From positions 62,001 to 126,000 of the forward strand of contig NZ_JAJQMN010000011.1 of assembly GCF_028994775.1 (NCBI RefSeq): a DNA stretch of 64,000 nucleotides. Direction: 5' to 3'. This document shows positions 37,903 to 48,164 of this stretch, in pieces. Source of the DNA: Promicromonospora iranensis (GTDB lineage: Bacteria; Actinomycetota; Actinomycetes; Actinomycetales; Cellulomonadaceae). How positions within the stretch are numbered: the first letter of the stretch is position 1; every line of letters begins with the position of its first letter. The notes under the pieces were generated by a model. The model had not been told where the DNA came from. It was given only the letters and a program-made list of their open reading frames with translations, and searched no databases. The translations under genes and the position numbers were made by a program.

Positions 37903-37966
37903 GGTGGTCGAGCTTGTCGAGACCACCTCGACCGAACCCGCGGTGGTCGCGACAAGCTCGACCACC
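37903..37966. repeat. REP-like palindrome between cysS and rlmB
   Basis: Perfect 17-bp arms GGTGGTCGAGCTTGTCG (37903-37919) and its complement (37950-37966), with additional internal symmetry (a second GACCACC/GGTGGTC pair). Sequences of this kind recur many times in Micrococcales genomes as intergenic palindromes. It lies between two co-directional genes and could attenuate or terminate. Confidence 0.75.
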
Positions 37967-37987
37967 GGCTGAGAGACGAGACACACC

Positions 37988-38968
37988 ATGGCAGGAAACT
38001 CGAAGCGCGCCGGTGCGGTACGCAAGGCAGGCTCCAAGAAGGGCGCCCAGGTAGGCACCGGCGGACACAGCCGCAAGGCGCTGCAGGGCAAGGGCCCGAC
38101 GCCCAAGGCGGAGGACCGGACCTACCATCCGGCGCATGAGCGCAAGCTGGCGGCGGAGAAGCGCGCGGCGGCCGGACGGCGGCCGGGTGGTCGCGGCGCG
38201 AGCCGTAAGACCGCCGGGGCGACTGAGGTCGTCACCGGCCGTAACGCGGTGCTGGAGGCGCTCCGCGCCGAGATGCCCGCCGAGGGCATCTACCTTGCCA
38301 CGCACCTGGATTCGGACGACCGCACCCAGGAGATCCTGGAGATCGCGCACACGCGCAGCCTCCCGATGTTCGAGGCCTCACGGCTCGACCTCGACAAGAT
38401 CACCGAGGGTGCGGTGCACCAGGGCGTCGCCATGAAGGTGCCGCCGTACGACTACAAGGACGCCGAGGACCTGCTCGACGCCGCGGCCGAGGCCGGCGAG
38501 CCGCCGCTGATCGTGGCGCTCGACAACATCACCGACCCGCGCAACCTCGGCGCGGTGCTCCGGTCCGCCGGCGCGTTCGGCGCGCACGGTGTGCTGGTGC
38601 CCGAGCGCCGCGCCGCGGGCGTGACGGCGTCGGCCTGGAAGGTCTCGGCGGGCGCGGCAGCCCGTGTCCCCGTGGCGCGTGCGACGAACCTGGCCCGCGA
38701 GCTCGCCGAGCTGAAGAAGACCGGCTGCTTCGTCGTCGGGCTCGATGCCGGGGGCGACATGCAGGTGGGCGAGCTCGCGTACGCCACCGACCCGCTCGTG
38801 CTGGTCGTCGGCTCGGAGGGCAAGGGTCTGTCCCGCCTGGTGCGCGAGACGTGCGACGCGATCGTGTCGATCCCGATCGCCACCTCCACCGAGTCGCTGA
38901 ACGCGGCGGTCGCGGCAGGGATCACCCTGTACGAGGTCGCCAAGCAGCGCTCGACCCCGGCCGCCTAG
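37988..38968 (+). CDS. rlmB: 23S rRNA (guanosine-2'-O-)-methyltransferase RlmB (SpoU family)
   Basis: 326 residues. An N-terminal Lys/Arg/Gly-rich tail of about 80 residues, standard in actinobacterial members, precedes the substrate-binding domain (VVTGRNAVLEALRAE) and the SPOUT core: VALDNITDPRNLGAVLRSAGAFG (motif 1), VLVVGSEGKGLSRLV (motif 2) and IPIATSTESLNAAVAAGI (motif 3). Methylates the ribose of G2251 in 23S rRNA. Its stop overlaps the stop of the convergent DUF4032 gene. Confidence 0.93.
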   Translation: MAGNSKRAGAVRKAGSKKGAQVGTGGHSRKALQGKGPTPKAEDRTYHPAHERKLAAEKRAAAGRRPGGRGASRKTAGATEVVTGRNAVLEALRAEMPAEGIYLATHLDSDDRTQEILEIAHTRSLPMFEASRLDLDKITEGAVHQGVAMKVPPYDYKDAEDLLDAAAEAGEPPLIVALDNITDPRNLGAVLRSAGAFGAHGVLVPERRAAGVTASAWKVSAGAAARVPVARATNLARELAELKKTGCFVVGLDAGGDMQVGELAYATDPLVLVVGSEGKGLSRLVRETCDAIVSIPIATSTESLNAAVAAGITLYEVAKQRSTPAA

Positions 38969-40209
38969 TACTCCGGCTCGGCCTCGCCCGGTGCGAGGCC
39001 GAGCACGGCGTCCTCGTCGGGGCGGTGCCGCAGCACGTTCTCCACGTAGGACGCGGCGGCCTCCGGCATCGGGATGTCCCGCTGCGCCTGCTGCGAGATG
39101 AACCAGCGGTGGTCGAGGATCTCGTGGAACAGCTGCGCCGGCTCCAGCTTGCGGCGTAGCTCGCGGGGCACGGCGTCGATCGTGGGACGGAACACCTGGC
39201 GTACCCAGGCGTGCGCGACGATCTGTTCCTGGTCGTTCTGCCGGTCCATCGCCGCGCGGTAGCTGTCGAGGTCGTTGAGCATGCGACGGGCCTGGTTCTC
39301 CTGCACGTCCAGACCGGTGAGCCGCAGCAGCCGACGGGAGTGGTGCCCGGCGTCGACCACCTTGGGTTGGATGCGCACCCTGGTGCCGTCGATGTCGGTC
39401 GTGATCTCCAGCTCGCCCACGTCGAAGCCGAGGTCGTTGAGCCGCTCGATCCGGGCGGCGACCCGCCAGCGGTCGTCGGAGTCGAACGCCTCGGAGCCGG
39501 TGAGGGCGTCCCACAGCTCGTTGTAGCGCTCCACGAGGGCGTCACCGATGGCCACCTCGTCGACGTCCTCGTCGAGCAGCTCGCCCGCCGAGAGGTCCAT
39601 GAGCTCGCCGATGATGTTGGTGCGCGCCAGGTCGACGTCGTAGTTGCGCTGGCCGTTGGTCAGTGTGCGATGGATATCACCGGTCTCGGCGTCGACGAGG
39701 TAGGCCGCGAACGTCTCGGCGTCACGCCGGAACAGGGTGTTGGACAGCGAGACGTCGCCCCAGTAGAAGCCCACGAGGTGAAGGCGCACCAGGAGCACGG
39801 CGAGGGCGTCGATGAGGCGGGTCGCGGTGTCGGGACGCAGGTCCTGGCTGAACAGCGCGCGGTACGGCAGGGAGAACTGCAGGTGCTCGGTGACGAGCAC
39901 GGCTTCGAGCCGCTCGCCGTCGGGCGCCCGACGGCCGGTGATGACTCCTACCGGGACCACCGAGGGCACCTCGATGCGGTGCAGCTGGCGCAGGAGCTCG
40001 TACTCGCGGTAGGCGACGGTCTCGCCGATCTCCTTGATCGCGATCACGCGGCCACCGTGGTTGACGAAGCGGACCACGTGCCGCGAGATGCCCTGGGGCA
40101 GCGCGGCCAGGACCTCGTCGGGCCACTCGGCCAGCGGTACGTCCCACGGGAGGTCCAGCAGGGCCGGGTCAGGTGCGACCGCGGTGATCTGGAGTTTCTG
40201 CTGGGTCAT
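38965..40209 (-). CDS. DUF4032 domain protein, lipopolysaccharide-kinase-like N-terminus
   Basis: 414 residues. The first 230 resemble a small kinase fold: HGGRVIAIKEIGETVAYREYELLRQL (a beta3 Lys and helix C Glu pattern), a hinge VLVTEHLQFSLPYR and LHLVGFYWGDVSLSNTLF (catalytic-loop-like WGDVSLSN), then VDAETGD. The C-terminal part is the DUF4032 region. This protein is common in Actinobacteria and its role is unknown. ATG 40209 (MTQQK) is preferred; an ATG three codons upstream is possible. The longer open frame covers a palindrome. Confidence 0.8.
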   Translation of the reverse strand: MTQQKLQITAVAPDPALLDLPWDVPLAEWPDEVLAALPQGISRHVVRFVNHGGRVIAIKEIGETVAYREYELLRQLHRIEVPSVVPVGVITGRRAPDGERLEAVLVTEHLQFSLPYRALFSQDLRPDTATRLIDALAVLLVRLHLVGFYWGDVSLSNTLFRRDAETFAAYLVDAETGDIHRTLTNGQRNYDVDLARTNIIGELMDLSAGELLDEDVDEVAIGDALVERYNELWDALTGSEAFDSDDRWRVAARIERLNDLGFDVGELEITTDIDGTRVRIQPKVVDAGHHSRRLLRLTGLDVQENQARRMLNDLDSYRAAMDRQNDQEQIVAHAWVRQVFRPTIDAVPRELRRKLEPAQLFHEILDHRWFISQQAQRDIPMPEAAASYVENVLRHRPDEDAVLGLAPGEAEPEY

Positions 40210-40300
40210 GGGCACCATTCTGCGCTGTGTCGGCCGCCCGTCCGCGCAGGGCAGGGGAGCGGCCGAGGATCTCCGCGGGGCGGAGTGATGAAAGGCCTGC

Positions 40301-40349
40301 GGGGTGTGTTGCTGTGCATGGACATTGTCCACGCACAGCAACACACCCC
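40301..40349. terminator. nested perfect hairpin downstream of the sugar ABC ATPase gene
   Basis: 17-bp perfect arms GGGGTGTGTTGCTGTGC (40301-40317) and complement (40333-40349). After one mismatch the stem resumes as TGGAC/GTCCA with an ATT loop. It lies 48 bases after the ATPase stop (minus strand) and upstream of the DUF4032 gene, so it probably separates the two transcripts. Confidence 0.8.
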
Positions 40350-40396
40350 GAGGAGGTAACCGTTCTCCCGGCGAGCCGGGGGATCAGTCGAAGGGA

Positions 40397-41512
<1,116 letters not shown>

Positions 41513-41710
41513 GACTAGTACATCCCTCCACCGGCAGGTACGTGCCGGACGATCCGTTGTGGTCGGGTGCCGTTGCTTCCACTCACGTGTCGGCGGTGAC
41601 ACTGTTGCAGCGCGATCGTACCCCGGTTCGTCAAGGCCGCGGTATCGACCAGGTCACGATCGGGTCAGCCCTCGCCTGCCTGACGCCTGAGCCTGCGGTT
41701 CGCTTCCGGC

Positions 41711-44041
41711 TCAGTCGTTGCTCCGCAGGGTGCGGGCGAGCCCGGCGAGGACCGCGGCCAGCGCGTCCGGGTCGGGCACGCGGTGGGAGGCGAGGGTGTC
41801 GCCCGTGCCCACCTTGATCGACAGGTCGCCGGACTCGAGAGCGCCGAAGGCGTGCTCGTCCGTCGTGTCGTCGCCGGCGTACAGGACGCGTACCTTCTCC
41901 ACGCCCAGCTCGGCCGCGACGGTGCCCCGCAGCCGGCGCAGCGCCTCACCCTTGCTGGTCGGCACCACCGACACCTCGACGACGTCCTTGCCGTGCATGG
42001 CCGGCAGCCCCAGGTTGGCGGCCACCTCGTCGGCGGCCACCGTGATGGCGGCGGCGTCGTCCACACTCGCCAGGCGGGTGTGCACGACGGCGGCGGCGGG
42101 CTTGACCTGCACCCATGCCCCCTCGCGGCCCGAGACCGCCGACTCGAACCCCGCGACGAGCGCGTCGAGCTGGCCGGACTGGACGGTGGTCAGGTGAAAC
42201 GGCACCTGCTCGACGCCCGTGGTGGTGGCTCGCCCGGCCTCCGCGCCGTGGCTGCCGACGAGGAACGTGCCGTCGGGGGCGACGGTCCGCTCCGCGAGGT
42301 CGGACAGGTCCCGCCCGGAGATGAACGCGAGGCGCACCGGCGCCTCCTGTGCGAGCGCGTGCAGCTGCTCGACGGCAGCGCGTGCGGCGCGCGTCATGGT
42401 GGACGACTTCGGGTCGTCGACCAGGGGCGCGAGCGTCCCGTCGAAGTCGCACGCGAGCAGCCAGCCGGTGGTCGGCTTCTTGCGCCGTCCGTTCCCGTTG
42501 CCCATGCGGGCGAGCCGGCCGCGTGCGGGCACCCCGTCCGGCACCGTGGTGAACGCCGTCAGTGCGTCACGGAGATTGTGGTGGCGGGGTTCCGCGGCGC
42601 GCGGGTCCACGGTGAGCGGCCGGGAGGGCACGGCTGTGAGCACCCCGAGGAAGGTCTCCGACCACTTGGCGACGTCGTCGGCCAGGACCTTGCGGCGCAG
42701 GCGCCGCATGCGGCGGCGCTGCTCCTTGGGGTCCATGGTCGCGGCGGCGACGATGATGTCCTTCATGCCGTCGATGTCGTGCGGGTTGACCAGCAGGGGT
42801 CCGGGGGAGAGCTCGTCGGCTGCGCCGGTGAACTCGCTCAGCACCAGCGCGCCGCGCTCGTCGGAGCGTGCGGCGATGTACTCCTTGGCCACCAGGTTCA
42901 TGCCGTCCCGCAGCGAGGTCACCAGCAGCACGTCGGCCGCCAGGTAGAGGGCTGCCATCTCCTCCGGGGGGTACGAGTGGTGCAGGTAGTGGATGGCGGA
43001 GTGGCCCAGCTCGCCGTACTCGCCGTTGATCCGACCGACGAGTACCTCGACGTGCTCACGGAGCTCCTGGTACGCACCGACGTTCTCACGGCTCGGGCTC
43101 GCCACCTGCACGAGGGTGGCGTGCTCGACGTCGAGCCGGCCGTCGTCGAGCAGCTCGCCGTACGCCTTGATGCGGTGCCGGATGCCCTTGGTGTAGTCGA
43201 GCCGGTCGACCCCCAGCATCAGGGTCTCCGGGTTGCCCAGGTCCGCCTTGATCTCCTTGGCCCGGGCCTGCACCTCGGGCGTGCGGGCGAGGGTGTCGAA
43301 CCGGTGGGAGTCGATGGAGATGGGGAACGACGAAGCGCGGACGTGCCGGCCGGGGCGCCCGTCGGCGTCGGGGATCGTGATGACCGGGCCGCGTGTGGTG
43401 TAGCCCGTCAGGCGGCGCGCGGACCGGACGAAGTTCGCGGCGTCACCGTTGCGCTGGAAGCCGACGAGGTCCGCCCCGAGCAGGCCGTCGATGATCTGCC
43501 GGCGCCACGGGAGCTGCGCGAACAGCTCGACGGGCGGGAACGGGATGTGGTCGAAGAACCCGATGCGGAGGTCGGGGCGCAGGTCGCGCAGCATGCGCGG
43601 GACGAGCTGGAGCTGGTAGTCGTGCACCCAGACGACGCCACCCTCGGCGGCCTGCTCGGCAGCGGCGTCGGCGAAGCGCTGGTTGACCCGGCGGTACGCG
43701 TCCCACCACTGGCGGTGGTAGTCGGGCGGCGCGATGACGTCGTGGTAGAGCGGCCAGAGGGTCGCGTTCGAGAAGCCCTCGTAGTAGCGCTCGATCTCGA
43801 TCGCATTGAGCGTGACCGGCACCAGCAGCATGCCGTCCGCCTCGAACGGCTCGTGGGCCAGGTCGGGAGCGCCCGACCAGCCCACCCAGGCGCCGTCGGC
43901 CTCCTGCATCACCGGCTCCAGTGCCGTGACCAGGCCGCCAGGGGACCTCTGCCAGGTGAGATCGCCCTCGGGGCCGACCGAGAAGTCAACCGGCAGCCGG
44001 TTCGCGACGACGACCAGATCGTACCCGTCTTTACCCGGCAA
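41711..44041 (-). CDS. otsAB: bifunctional trehalose-6-phosphate synthase/phosphatase (OtsA-OtsB fusion)
   Basis: 776 residues. The N-terminal GT20 synthase has VVVANRLPVDF, RSPGGLVTALEPV, VHDYQLQLVPRML, LGVDRLDYTKGI and RDGMNLVAKEYIA. After a basic linker (about 490-520), the HAD phosphatase has ACDFDGTLAPL with Asp532 and Asp534 as nucleophile and acid, FISGRDL, HGAEAG and YAGDDTTDEHAF. It makes trehalose from UDP-glucose and glucose-6-phosphate. I choose TTG 44041 because AAGGAG lies 7 bases upstream and the family N-terminus follows directly; the ATG at 44134 has no such site. Confidence 0.92.
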   Translation of the reverse strand: MPGKDGYDLVVVANRLPVDFSVGPEGDLTWQRSPGGLVTALEPVMQEADGAWVGWSGAPDLAHEPFEADGMLLVPVTLNAIEIERYYEGFSNATLWPLYHDVIAPPDYHRQWWDAYRRVNQRFADAAAEQAAEGGVVWVHDYQLQLVPRMLRDLRPDLRIGFFDHIPFPPVELFAQLPWRRQIIDGLLGADLVGFQRNGDAANFVRSARRLTGYTTRGPVITIPDADGRPGRHVRASSFPISIDSHRFDTLARTPEVQARAKEIKADLGNPETLMLGVDRLDYTKGIRHRIKAYGELLDDGRLDVEHATLVQVASPSRENVGAYQELREHVEVLVGRINGEYGELGHSAIHYLHHSYPPEEMAALYLAADVLLVTSLRDGMNLVAKEYIAARSDERGALVLSEFTGAADELSPGPLLVNPHDIDGMKDIIVAAATMDPKEQRRRMRRLRRKVLADDVAKWSETFLGVLTAVPSRPLTVDPRAAEPRHHNLRDALTAFTTVPDGVPARGRLARMGNGNGRRKKPTTGWLLACDFDGTLAPLVDDPKSSTMTRAARAAVEQLHALAQEAPVRLAFISGRDLSDLAERTVAPDGTFLVGSHGAEAGRATTTGVEQVPFHLTTVQSGQLDALVAGFESAVSGREGAWVQVKPAAAVVHTRLASVDDAAAITVAADEVAANLGLPAMHGKDVVEVSVVPTSKGEALRRLRGTVAAELGVEKVRVLYAGDDTTDEHAFGALESGDLSIKVGTGDTLASHRVPDPDALAAVLAGLARTLRSND

Positions 44042-44196
44042 TGTACTGCTCCTTGGTTGTAGAAGAGTCTCGCTGTCCAGTGCCAAGAGTAGCGGCGCCT
44101 CTTGCCTGCTCAGGGTAACGACCAGGCAGTTCACTCGCCGGTCGCGCGCGGGAGATAGGCGGGCGTCGCCAGCGCGCGACGGCTACCGTGTGCCTC

Positions 44197-46029
44197 ATGA
44201 AGGAGGTGGAAGCCTCGACAGCGCCCTCGAACGATGCCGGCCCTGCTGCCGGCTCGAAGCTCGGCGGGTACACGGTCGTGCGCGAGATCGGTGCCGGCGC
44301 CATGGGCGCCGTCTACCGCGCGGAGGACGACGGTGGGCACCCCGTCGCGCTCAAGATGCTGCACCGCCACCTCGACGACCCGTCCGCCCGCGAGCGGCTG
44401 CGCCGCGAGGCGGCAGCGCTGCAGGGCCTGCGGCACCCCGCGGTGGCCCGGGTGCTCGACGCCGAGCTCGAAGGGCCCGAGGCGTTCATCGTCACCGAGC
44501 TCGTCGAGGGGCCGACGCTCGAGGAGGAGATCGACGAGCGCGGTCCCCTGGACCCCCGTGACCTCTTCGAGCTGGCCGACCAGCTCGCCGACGCGCTCGA
44601 GGCGGTGCACGGCACCGGCGTCGTGCACCGGGACCTCACGCCGTCGAACGTGCTCATCGCCAGGACCGGGCCGGTGCTGATCGACTTCGGCCTCGCCCAG
44701 GGTCCGGGCGACGCGCGCGCCACCCGCACCGGGTTCGTCATGGGCACCCCCGGCTACCTCGCCCCCGAGCTGCTCGACGGCGCCGAGCCCGGCCCGGACA
44801 CCGACTGGTGGTCCTGGGCCGCCGTGCTCGCGTTCTCCGGCACCGGCCGCGCGCCGTTCGGCGTCCGGCCCACCGAGCTGGTGCTGCGGCGCTCGCGGCA
44901 GGGCCAGGCCGACCTCGACGGTCTGCCGAAGCGCACGGCCCGGGCACTAGGCGCCGCGCTACGGGCCGTGCCCGTCGAGAGATGGGGGCCGGACGAGGTC
45001 GCGCGGGCGCTCAAGGCCGAGTCGGAGGCGTTCATCGCCGCGACGACGGGCACCGACGGCGTCGCCGGGTCGACGACGGCGGAGCTCGCCTCCGCCGACG
45101 CATCCGACGCCCCGACCGCCTCGATGCCGGCCGACCTCGGCTCGACGCGGGTCATGCCACAGGGCCTCCTGCCGCACCCGGTGTCCGAGGCGGCGGGCGG
45201 AGCCGGCGTCGGCGCCGCGGCGGGAGCCGCCGCCGTCGCGGAGGCGTCGCGCCCCGGCCTCCTCGGTGGCGTGACAGACCTGGCCGTCTCGCCCGTCGCG
45301 CCCCGAGGCCGATCGGTCACCGGTCGGGCGGTCGGCGCGGTACACCCCGCTCCGCAGTCCGTCGATCCGGCCTTCGCCCTGGACCGGCCGAACCCCGCGC
45401 ACGTCGCCGGCTACCGGGGGCTGTTCCTGGCCGCGGCCCTGGCGCTCGTGGCGCTCGCCACCACCCGGCCGGGGATCGCCGTCGTCGTGCTCGTGGCCCT
45501 CATGATCGTCTCGCGGCTGGCGGGTATCGCCGTCGACGAGTTCCGCAACCGCCGTGCGCGGCGCGGCCCCAGCCGGGCCGACGCGCTCGTGGCGACCCTC
45601 CTGTCGCCCTGGCACCTCGTGCGCGCCGTGTTCGGCGTGCTGCCCGCCGCCGCGGTCGCCCTCTGCGCCGGGGTCGTCGTGGCACTGCTCGGGCTCATCG
45701 TGTTCGCGCCGGGCAACGTGATCATCGCGCCCGTCCCGACCGTCGAGGCGCGGTCGGTGGGTGGCATGAACGAGCCCATCGTCGACAGCCTCGTGCTCGG
45801 CGTGGCGATGCTCGTGACGGTGGTCGTCGCGTGGTTCGGGCCGGCGTCGTACGGGACACGGGTCGGGGCCGGGCCGGTGCTGCGCCGGATCGCTCCCGGC
45901 TGGGTCGCGAAGCTCGTCCTCGTCCTGGTCGTGCTGGCGCTCGGGGTGCTCGCCGCGCAGCCGTTGTTCGACGGCGTGGCGGACGTGCTGTGGTGGCCCT
46001 TGGGAGACCGCCCCGACGTCGTGTGGTGA
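44197..46029 (+). CDS. Ser/Thr protein kinase with C-terminal membrane domain
   Basis: 610 residues. Kinase domain about 24-270: glycine loop [10 protein letters not shown] 31-40, Lys53 in [14 protein letters not shown] 144-151 (Thr replaces the usual Lys after HRDL), DFGLA 163-167, [10 protein letters not shown] Ser/Ala/Gly-rich linker follows, then five or so hydrophobic helices (about 405-600) with no extracellular sensor domain recognised. A TACCGT box (44184-44189) ends 7 bases before ATG 44197, suggesting a leaderless start; GTG 44188 is less likely. Divergent from otsAB. Confidence 0.88.
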   Translation: MKEVEASTAPSNDAGPAAGSKLGGYTVVREIGAGAMGAVYRAEDDGGHPVALKMLHRHLDDPSARERLRREAAALQGLRHPAVARVLDAELEGPEAFIVTELVEGPTLEEEIDERGPLDPRDLFELADQLADALEAVHGTGVVHRDLTPSNVLIARTGPVLIDFGLAQGPGDARATRTGFVMGTPGYLAPELLDGAEPGPDTDWWSWAAVLAFSGTGRAPFGVRPTELVLRRSRQGQADLDGLPKRTARALGAALRAVPVERWGPDEVARALKAESEAFIAATTGTDGVAGSTTAELASADASDAPTASMPADLGSTRVMPQGLLPHPVSEAAGGAGVGAAAGAAAVAEASRPGLLGGVTDLAVSPVAPRGRSVTGRAVGAVHPAPQSVDPAFALDRPNPAHVAGYRGLFLAAALALVALATTRPGIAVVVLVALMIVSRLAGIAVDEFRNRRARRGPSRADALVATLLSPWHLVRAVFGVLPAAAVALCAGVVVALLGLIVFAPGNVIIAPVPTVEARSVGGMNEPIVDSLVLGVAMLVTVVVAWFGPASYGTRVGAGPVLRRIAPGWVAKLVLVLVVLALGVLAAQPLFDGVADVLWWPLGDRPDVVW

Positions 46030-46149
46030 TCCACAGGTTGGGTGTCTGGATCGTAACGAAACGTCCAGCCGTCTCCCAGTGAGCGCTAGTAGTCTTGACT
46101 GGGCGCCAGCGGCGCCTCGCCCCATTGGCCCGCATCTCGAAGGACCCCG

Positions 46150-47007
46150 ATGTCGACGAACCAGACCAAGGCGCAGCGTCGAGACGCCGCCCGTGCCGAG
46201 GCCCTTGCACTCCAGAAGAAGCAGCAGGCGCGCGAGAAGCGCAGCCGCCTGATCGTGCTGAGCGCGCTCGGACTCGGACTCGCCGTCCTGGTCGTGGCCG
46301 TGGTGCTGATCTTCCTCGAGGGGCAGAAGACGCCCATGGAGAAGGTCGACAACATCCCGGCCGGAGTGGTCCAGGACACCGGGATCCCGGTGGGTGCCGA
46401 AGGCACCGCGGGCACCACGAACGAGGGCGCGAAGACGCTCGACGTGTACGTGGACTACATGTGCCCTGTCTGCGGTCAGTTCGAGGCGCTGAACGGCGCG
46501 AGCATCGCCGAGATGCGCGAGGCCGGTGACCTCACGCTCGTGGTGCACCCGGTCTCGATCCTGGACCGCGCGTCGCAGGGCACCGAGTACTCGACACGTG
46601 CCGCGGCGGCCGCGGCATGGGTCGCCGACCGGGCGCCGGAGCAGTTCTCCGCGTTCCACGACGCGATGTTCGCGAGCCAGCCGGAGGAGCAGACCCCGGG
46701 TCTCTCCGACGAGCAGATCGCCCAGGTCGCCGAGCAGGCCGGCGTGCCGGCCGACGTGGCCGCGGGCATCTCCGACGGTACGGCGCACGAGACCTACGAG
46801 GAGTGGGTCTCGGCCTCCTCGGAGGTCGCGGGCGACGACCCGGACCTCCGGAACGCTCAGGGCGGCTTCGGGACGCCGACCGTGGTGATCGACGGTGAGC
46901 GGTTCGAGACCTGGCAGAACCCCGGCGCGCTGACCGAGGCGATCACCGGTGAGGCGCCTGCTTCGGAGGAGCCGTCCGCGGAGCCCTCTGCGGAGCCGTC
47001 CGAGTAA
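46150..47007 (+). CDS. membrane-anchored DsbA-like thioredoxin-fold protein, CPVC type
   Basis: 285 residues. A basic cytoplasmic start (KAQRRDAARAEALALQKKQQ), a helix at 34-56, then an external thioredoxin_4/DsbA domain: VYVDYMCPVCGQFE (Cys105, Cys108), HPVSILDRASQGTEYSTRAA, and the cis-Pro loop FGTPTVVIDG. The tail is a Glu/Pro/Ser repeat (SAEPSAEPSE). Likely a disulfide oxidoreductase of the cell envelope. Followed by a close paralogue at 47131; the N-terminal 65 residues are nearly identical. Confidence 0.87.
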   Translation: MSTNQTKAQRRDAARAEALALQKKQQAREKRSRLIVLSALGLGLAVLVVAVVLIFLEGQKTPMEKVDNIPAGVVQDTGIPVGAEGTAGTTNEGAKTLDVYVDYMCPVCGQFEALNGASIAEMREAGDLTLVVHPVSILDRASQGTEYSTRAAAAAAWVADRAPEQFSAFHDAMFASQPEEQTPGLSDEQIAQVAEQAGVPADVAAGISDGTAHETYEEWVSASSEVAGDDPDLRNAQGGFGTPTVVIDGERFETWQNPGALTEAITGEAPASEEPSAEPSAEPSE

Positions 47008-47038
47008 TTCGGCAGCTCAGTAGTCCACAGGTTGTGGA

Positions 47039-47074
47039 CGGCGGGGTCCCGGGCTACGGCCCGGGGCCCCGCCG
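47039..47074 (+). terminator. 16-bp hairpin with TACG tetraloop after the first DsbA-like gene
   Basis: Arms 47039-47054 and 47059-47074 pair fully with one G-T wobble; the loop closes as C(TACG)G, an unusually stable UNCG-type tetraloop in RNA. It lies between the tandem paralogues, so the second gene may be partly or separately transcribed. Confidence 0.75.
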
Positions 47075-47130
47075 TGCAGCCGCCGTCCGACGCTCTGCTT
47101 CTGCTCTTCCCGCATCCCGGAGGGTCCTTC

Positions 47131-47949
47131 ATGTCGACGAACACGACCAAGGCGCAGCGTCGTGACGCCGCGCGCGCCGAGGCGCTGGCGCTCCAGAAGA
47201 AGCAGCAGGCCGGTGAGAAGCGCAGTCGCATGATCGTGCTCGGGGTGCTCGGGCTCGCCGTCGTCGGCCTGGTGATCGCGGTCGTGCTGATCATCTCCGG
47301 AGGGCAGAGGACGCCCATGGAGAAGGTCGAGAACTTCCCCGCCGGTGTGGTCGAGGACACGGGGATCCCGGTCGGGTCCGACGGCGCTGCGGGTACCACC
47401 AACGACGGCGCCCCGACACTGGACGTCTACGTGGACTACATGTGCTCCCACTGCGGCGAGTTCGAGGCACTGAACGGTGCCGACATCGCGGAGCTGCGCG
47501 AGGCCGGAGATGTCACGCTGGTGGTGCACCCCGTATCGATCCTGAACCGGGCGTCCCAGGGCACCGAGTACTCGACGCGCGCGGCTTCGGCGGCTGCCTG
47601 GGTCGCGGACCGGGCGCCCGGCCAGTTCGCGGATTTCCACGAGGCGATGTTCGCGAGCCAGCCGGAGACGAACACCCCTGGTCTGTCCGACGACCAGATC
47701 GCTGAGGTCGCCGAGCAGGCAGGTGTACCGGCGGACGTGGCGGCAGGCATCACCGACGGTGAGGCGGTCGAGACCTTCGGGGAATGGGTCGGGGCGGCGA
47801 CGGAAGCGGCGGGCACCGACGAGTCGCTCACCACGGACGGCCAGCTCAGCACGCCCACCGTCCTGATCGACGGCGAACGGTTCGGTGGCTGGGTCGATCC
47901 GGGTGCGCTGGCCGCGGCGATCACCGGCGAGGTGCCTACCTCGGAATGA
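47131..47949 (+). CDS. membrane-anchored DsbA-like thioredoxin-fold protein, CSHC type
   Basis: 272 residues, paralogue of the preceding protein with the same layout: basic start, helix 34-56, external domain with VYVDYMCSHCGEFE (Cys105, Cys108), HPVSILNRASQGTEYSTRAA and LSTPTVLIDG. The dipeptide between the active cysteines is Ser-His instead of Pro-Val; His at the second position resembles the oxidising CPHC of DsbA, so the pair may differ in redox potential. It lacks the Glu/Pro/Ser tail. ATG 47131 follows GGAGGG. Confidence 0.87.
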   Translation: MSTNTTKAQRRDAARAEALALQKKQQAGEKRSRMIVLGVLGLAVVGLVIAVVLIISGGQRTPMEKVENFPAGVVEDTGIPVGSDGAAGTTNDGAPTLDVYVDYMCSHCGEFEALNGADIAELREAGDVTLVVHPVSILNRASQGTEYSTRAASAAAWVADRAPGQFADFHEAMFASQPETNTPGLSDDQIAEVAEQAGVPADVAAGITDGEAVETFGEWVGAATEAAGTDESLTTDGQLSTPTVLIDGERFGGWVDPGALAAAITGEVPTSE

Positions 47950-48004
47950 CCTTCTCCGCTGACTCGGATTTCGGTGCCCGGAGCGGTTAGGCTGGTCCCC
48001 GCCC

Positions 48005-48080
48005 GCCGCCTTAGCTCAGCTGGTAGAGCTCCCGCCTTGTAAGCGGAAGGTCGTCGGTTCGAACCCGACAGGCGGCTCCA
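48005..48080 (+). tRNA. tRNA-Thr (anticodon TGT), CCA encoded
   Basis: Acceptor stem GCCGCCT pairs with AGGCGGC; D arm AGCTCAGCTGGTAGAGCT; anticodon stem CCGC/GCGG with loop CTTGTAA, giving TGT; T arm GTCGG-TTCGAAC-CCGAC. The discriminator T is followed by an encoded CCA. 76 bases including CCA. Confidence 0.95.
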
Positions 48081-48082
48081 GA

Positions 48083-48111
48083 AGGCCCGGAATCCCAAGG
48101 ATTCCGGGCCT
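48083..48111 (+). terminator. 13-bp perfect hairpin after tRNA-Thr
   Basis: AGGCCCGGAATCC (48083-48095), loop CAA, perfect complement (48099-48111), starting 2 bases after the tRNA CCA. It also faces the end of the convergent ATPase gene. Confidence 0.85.
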
Positions 48112-48164
48112 CCCCGCCTTCTCGTCCGGTGTTGACCCGGCGGAAACCCGCCGATCTGCTCTGG

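Noticed and set aside
41783-44062. 759-codon plus-strand frame
   Set aside because: Antisense to otsAB, whose catalytic motifs are unmistakable.
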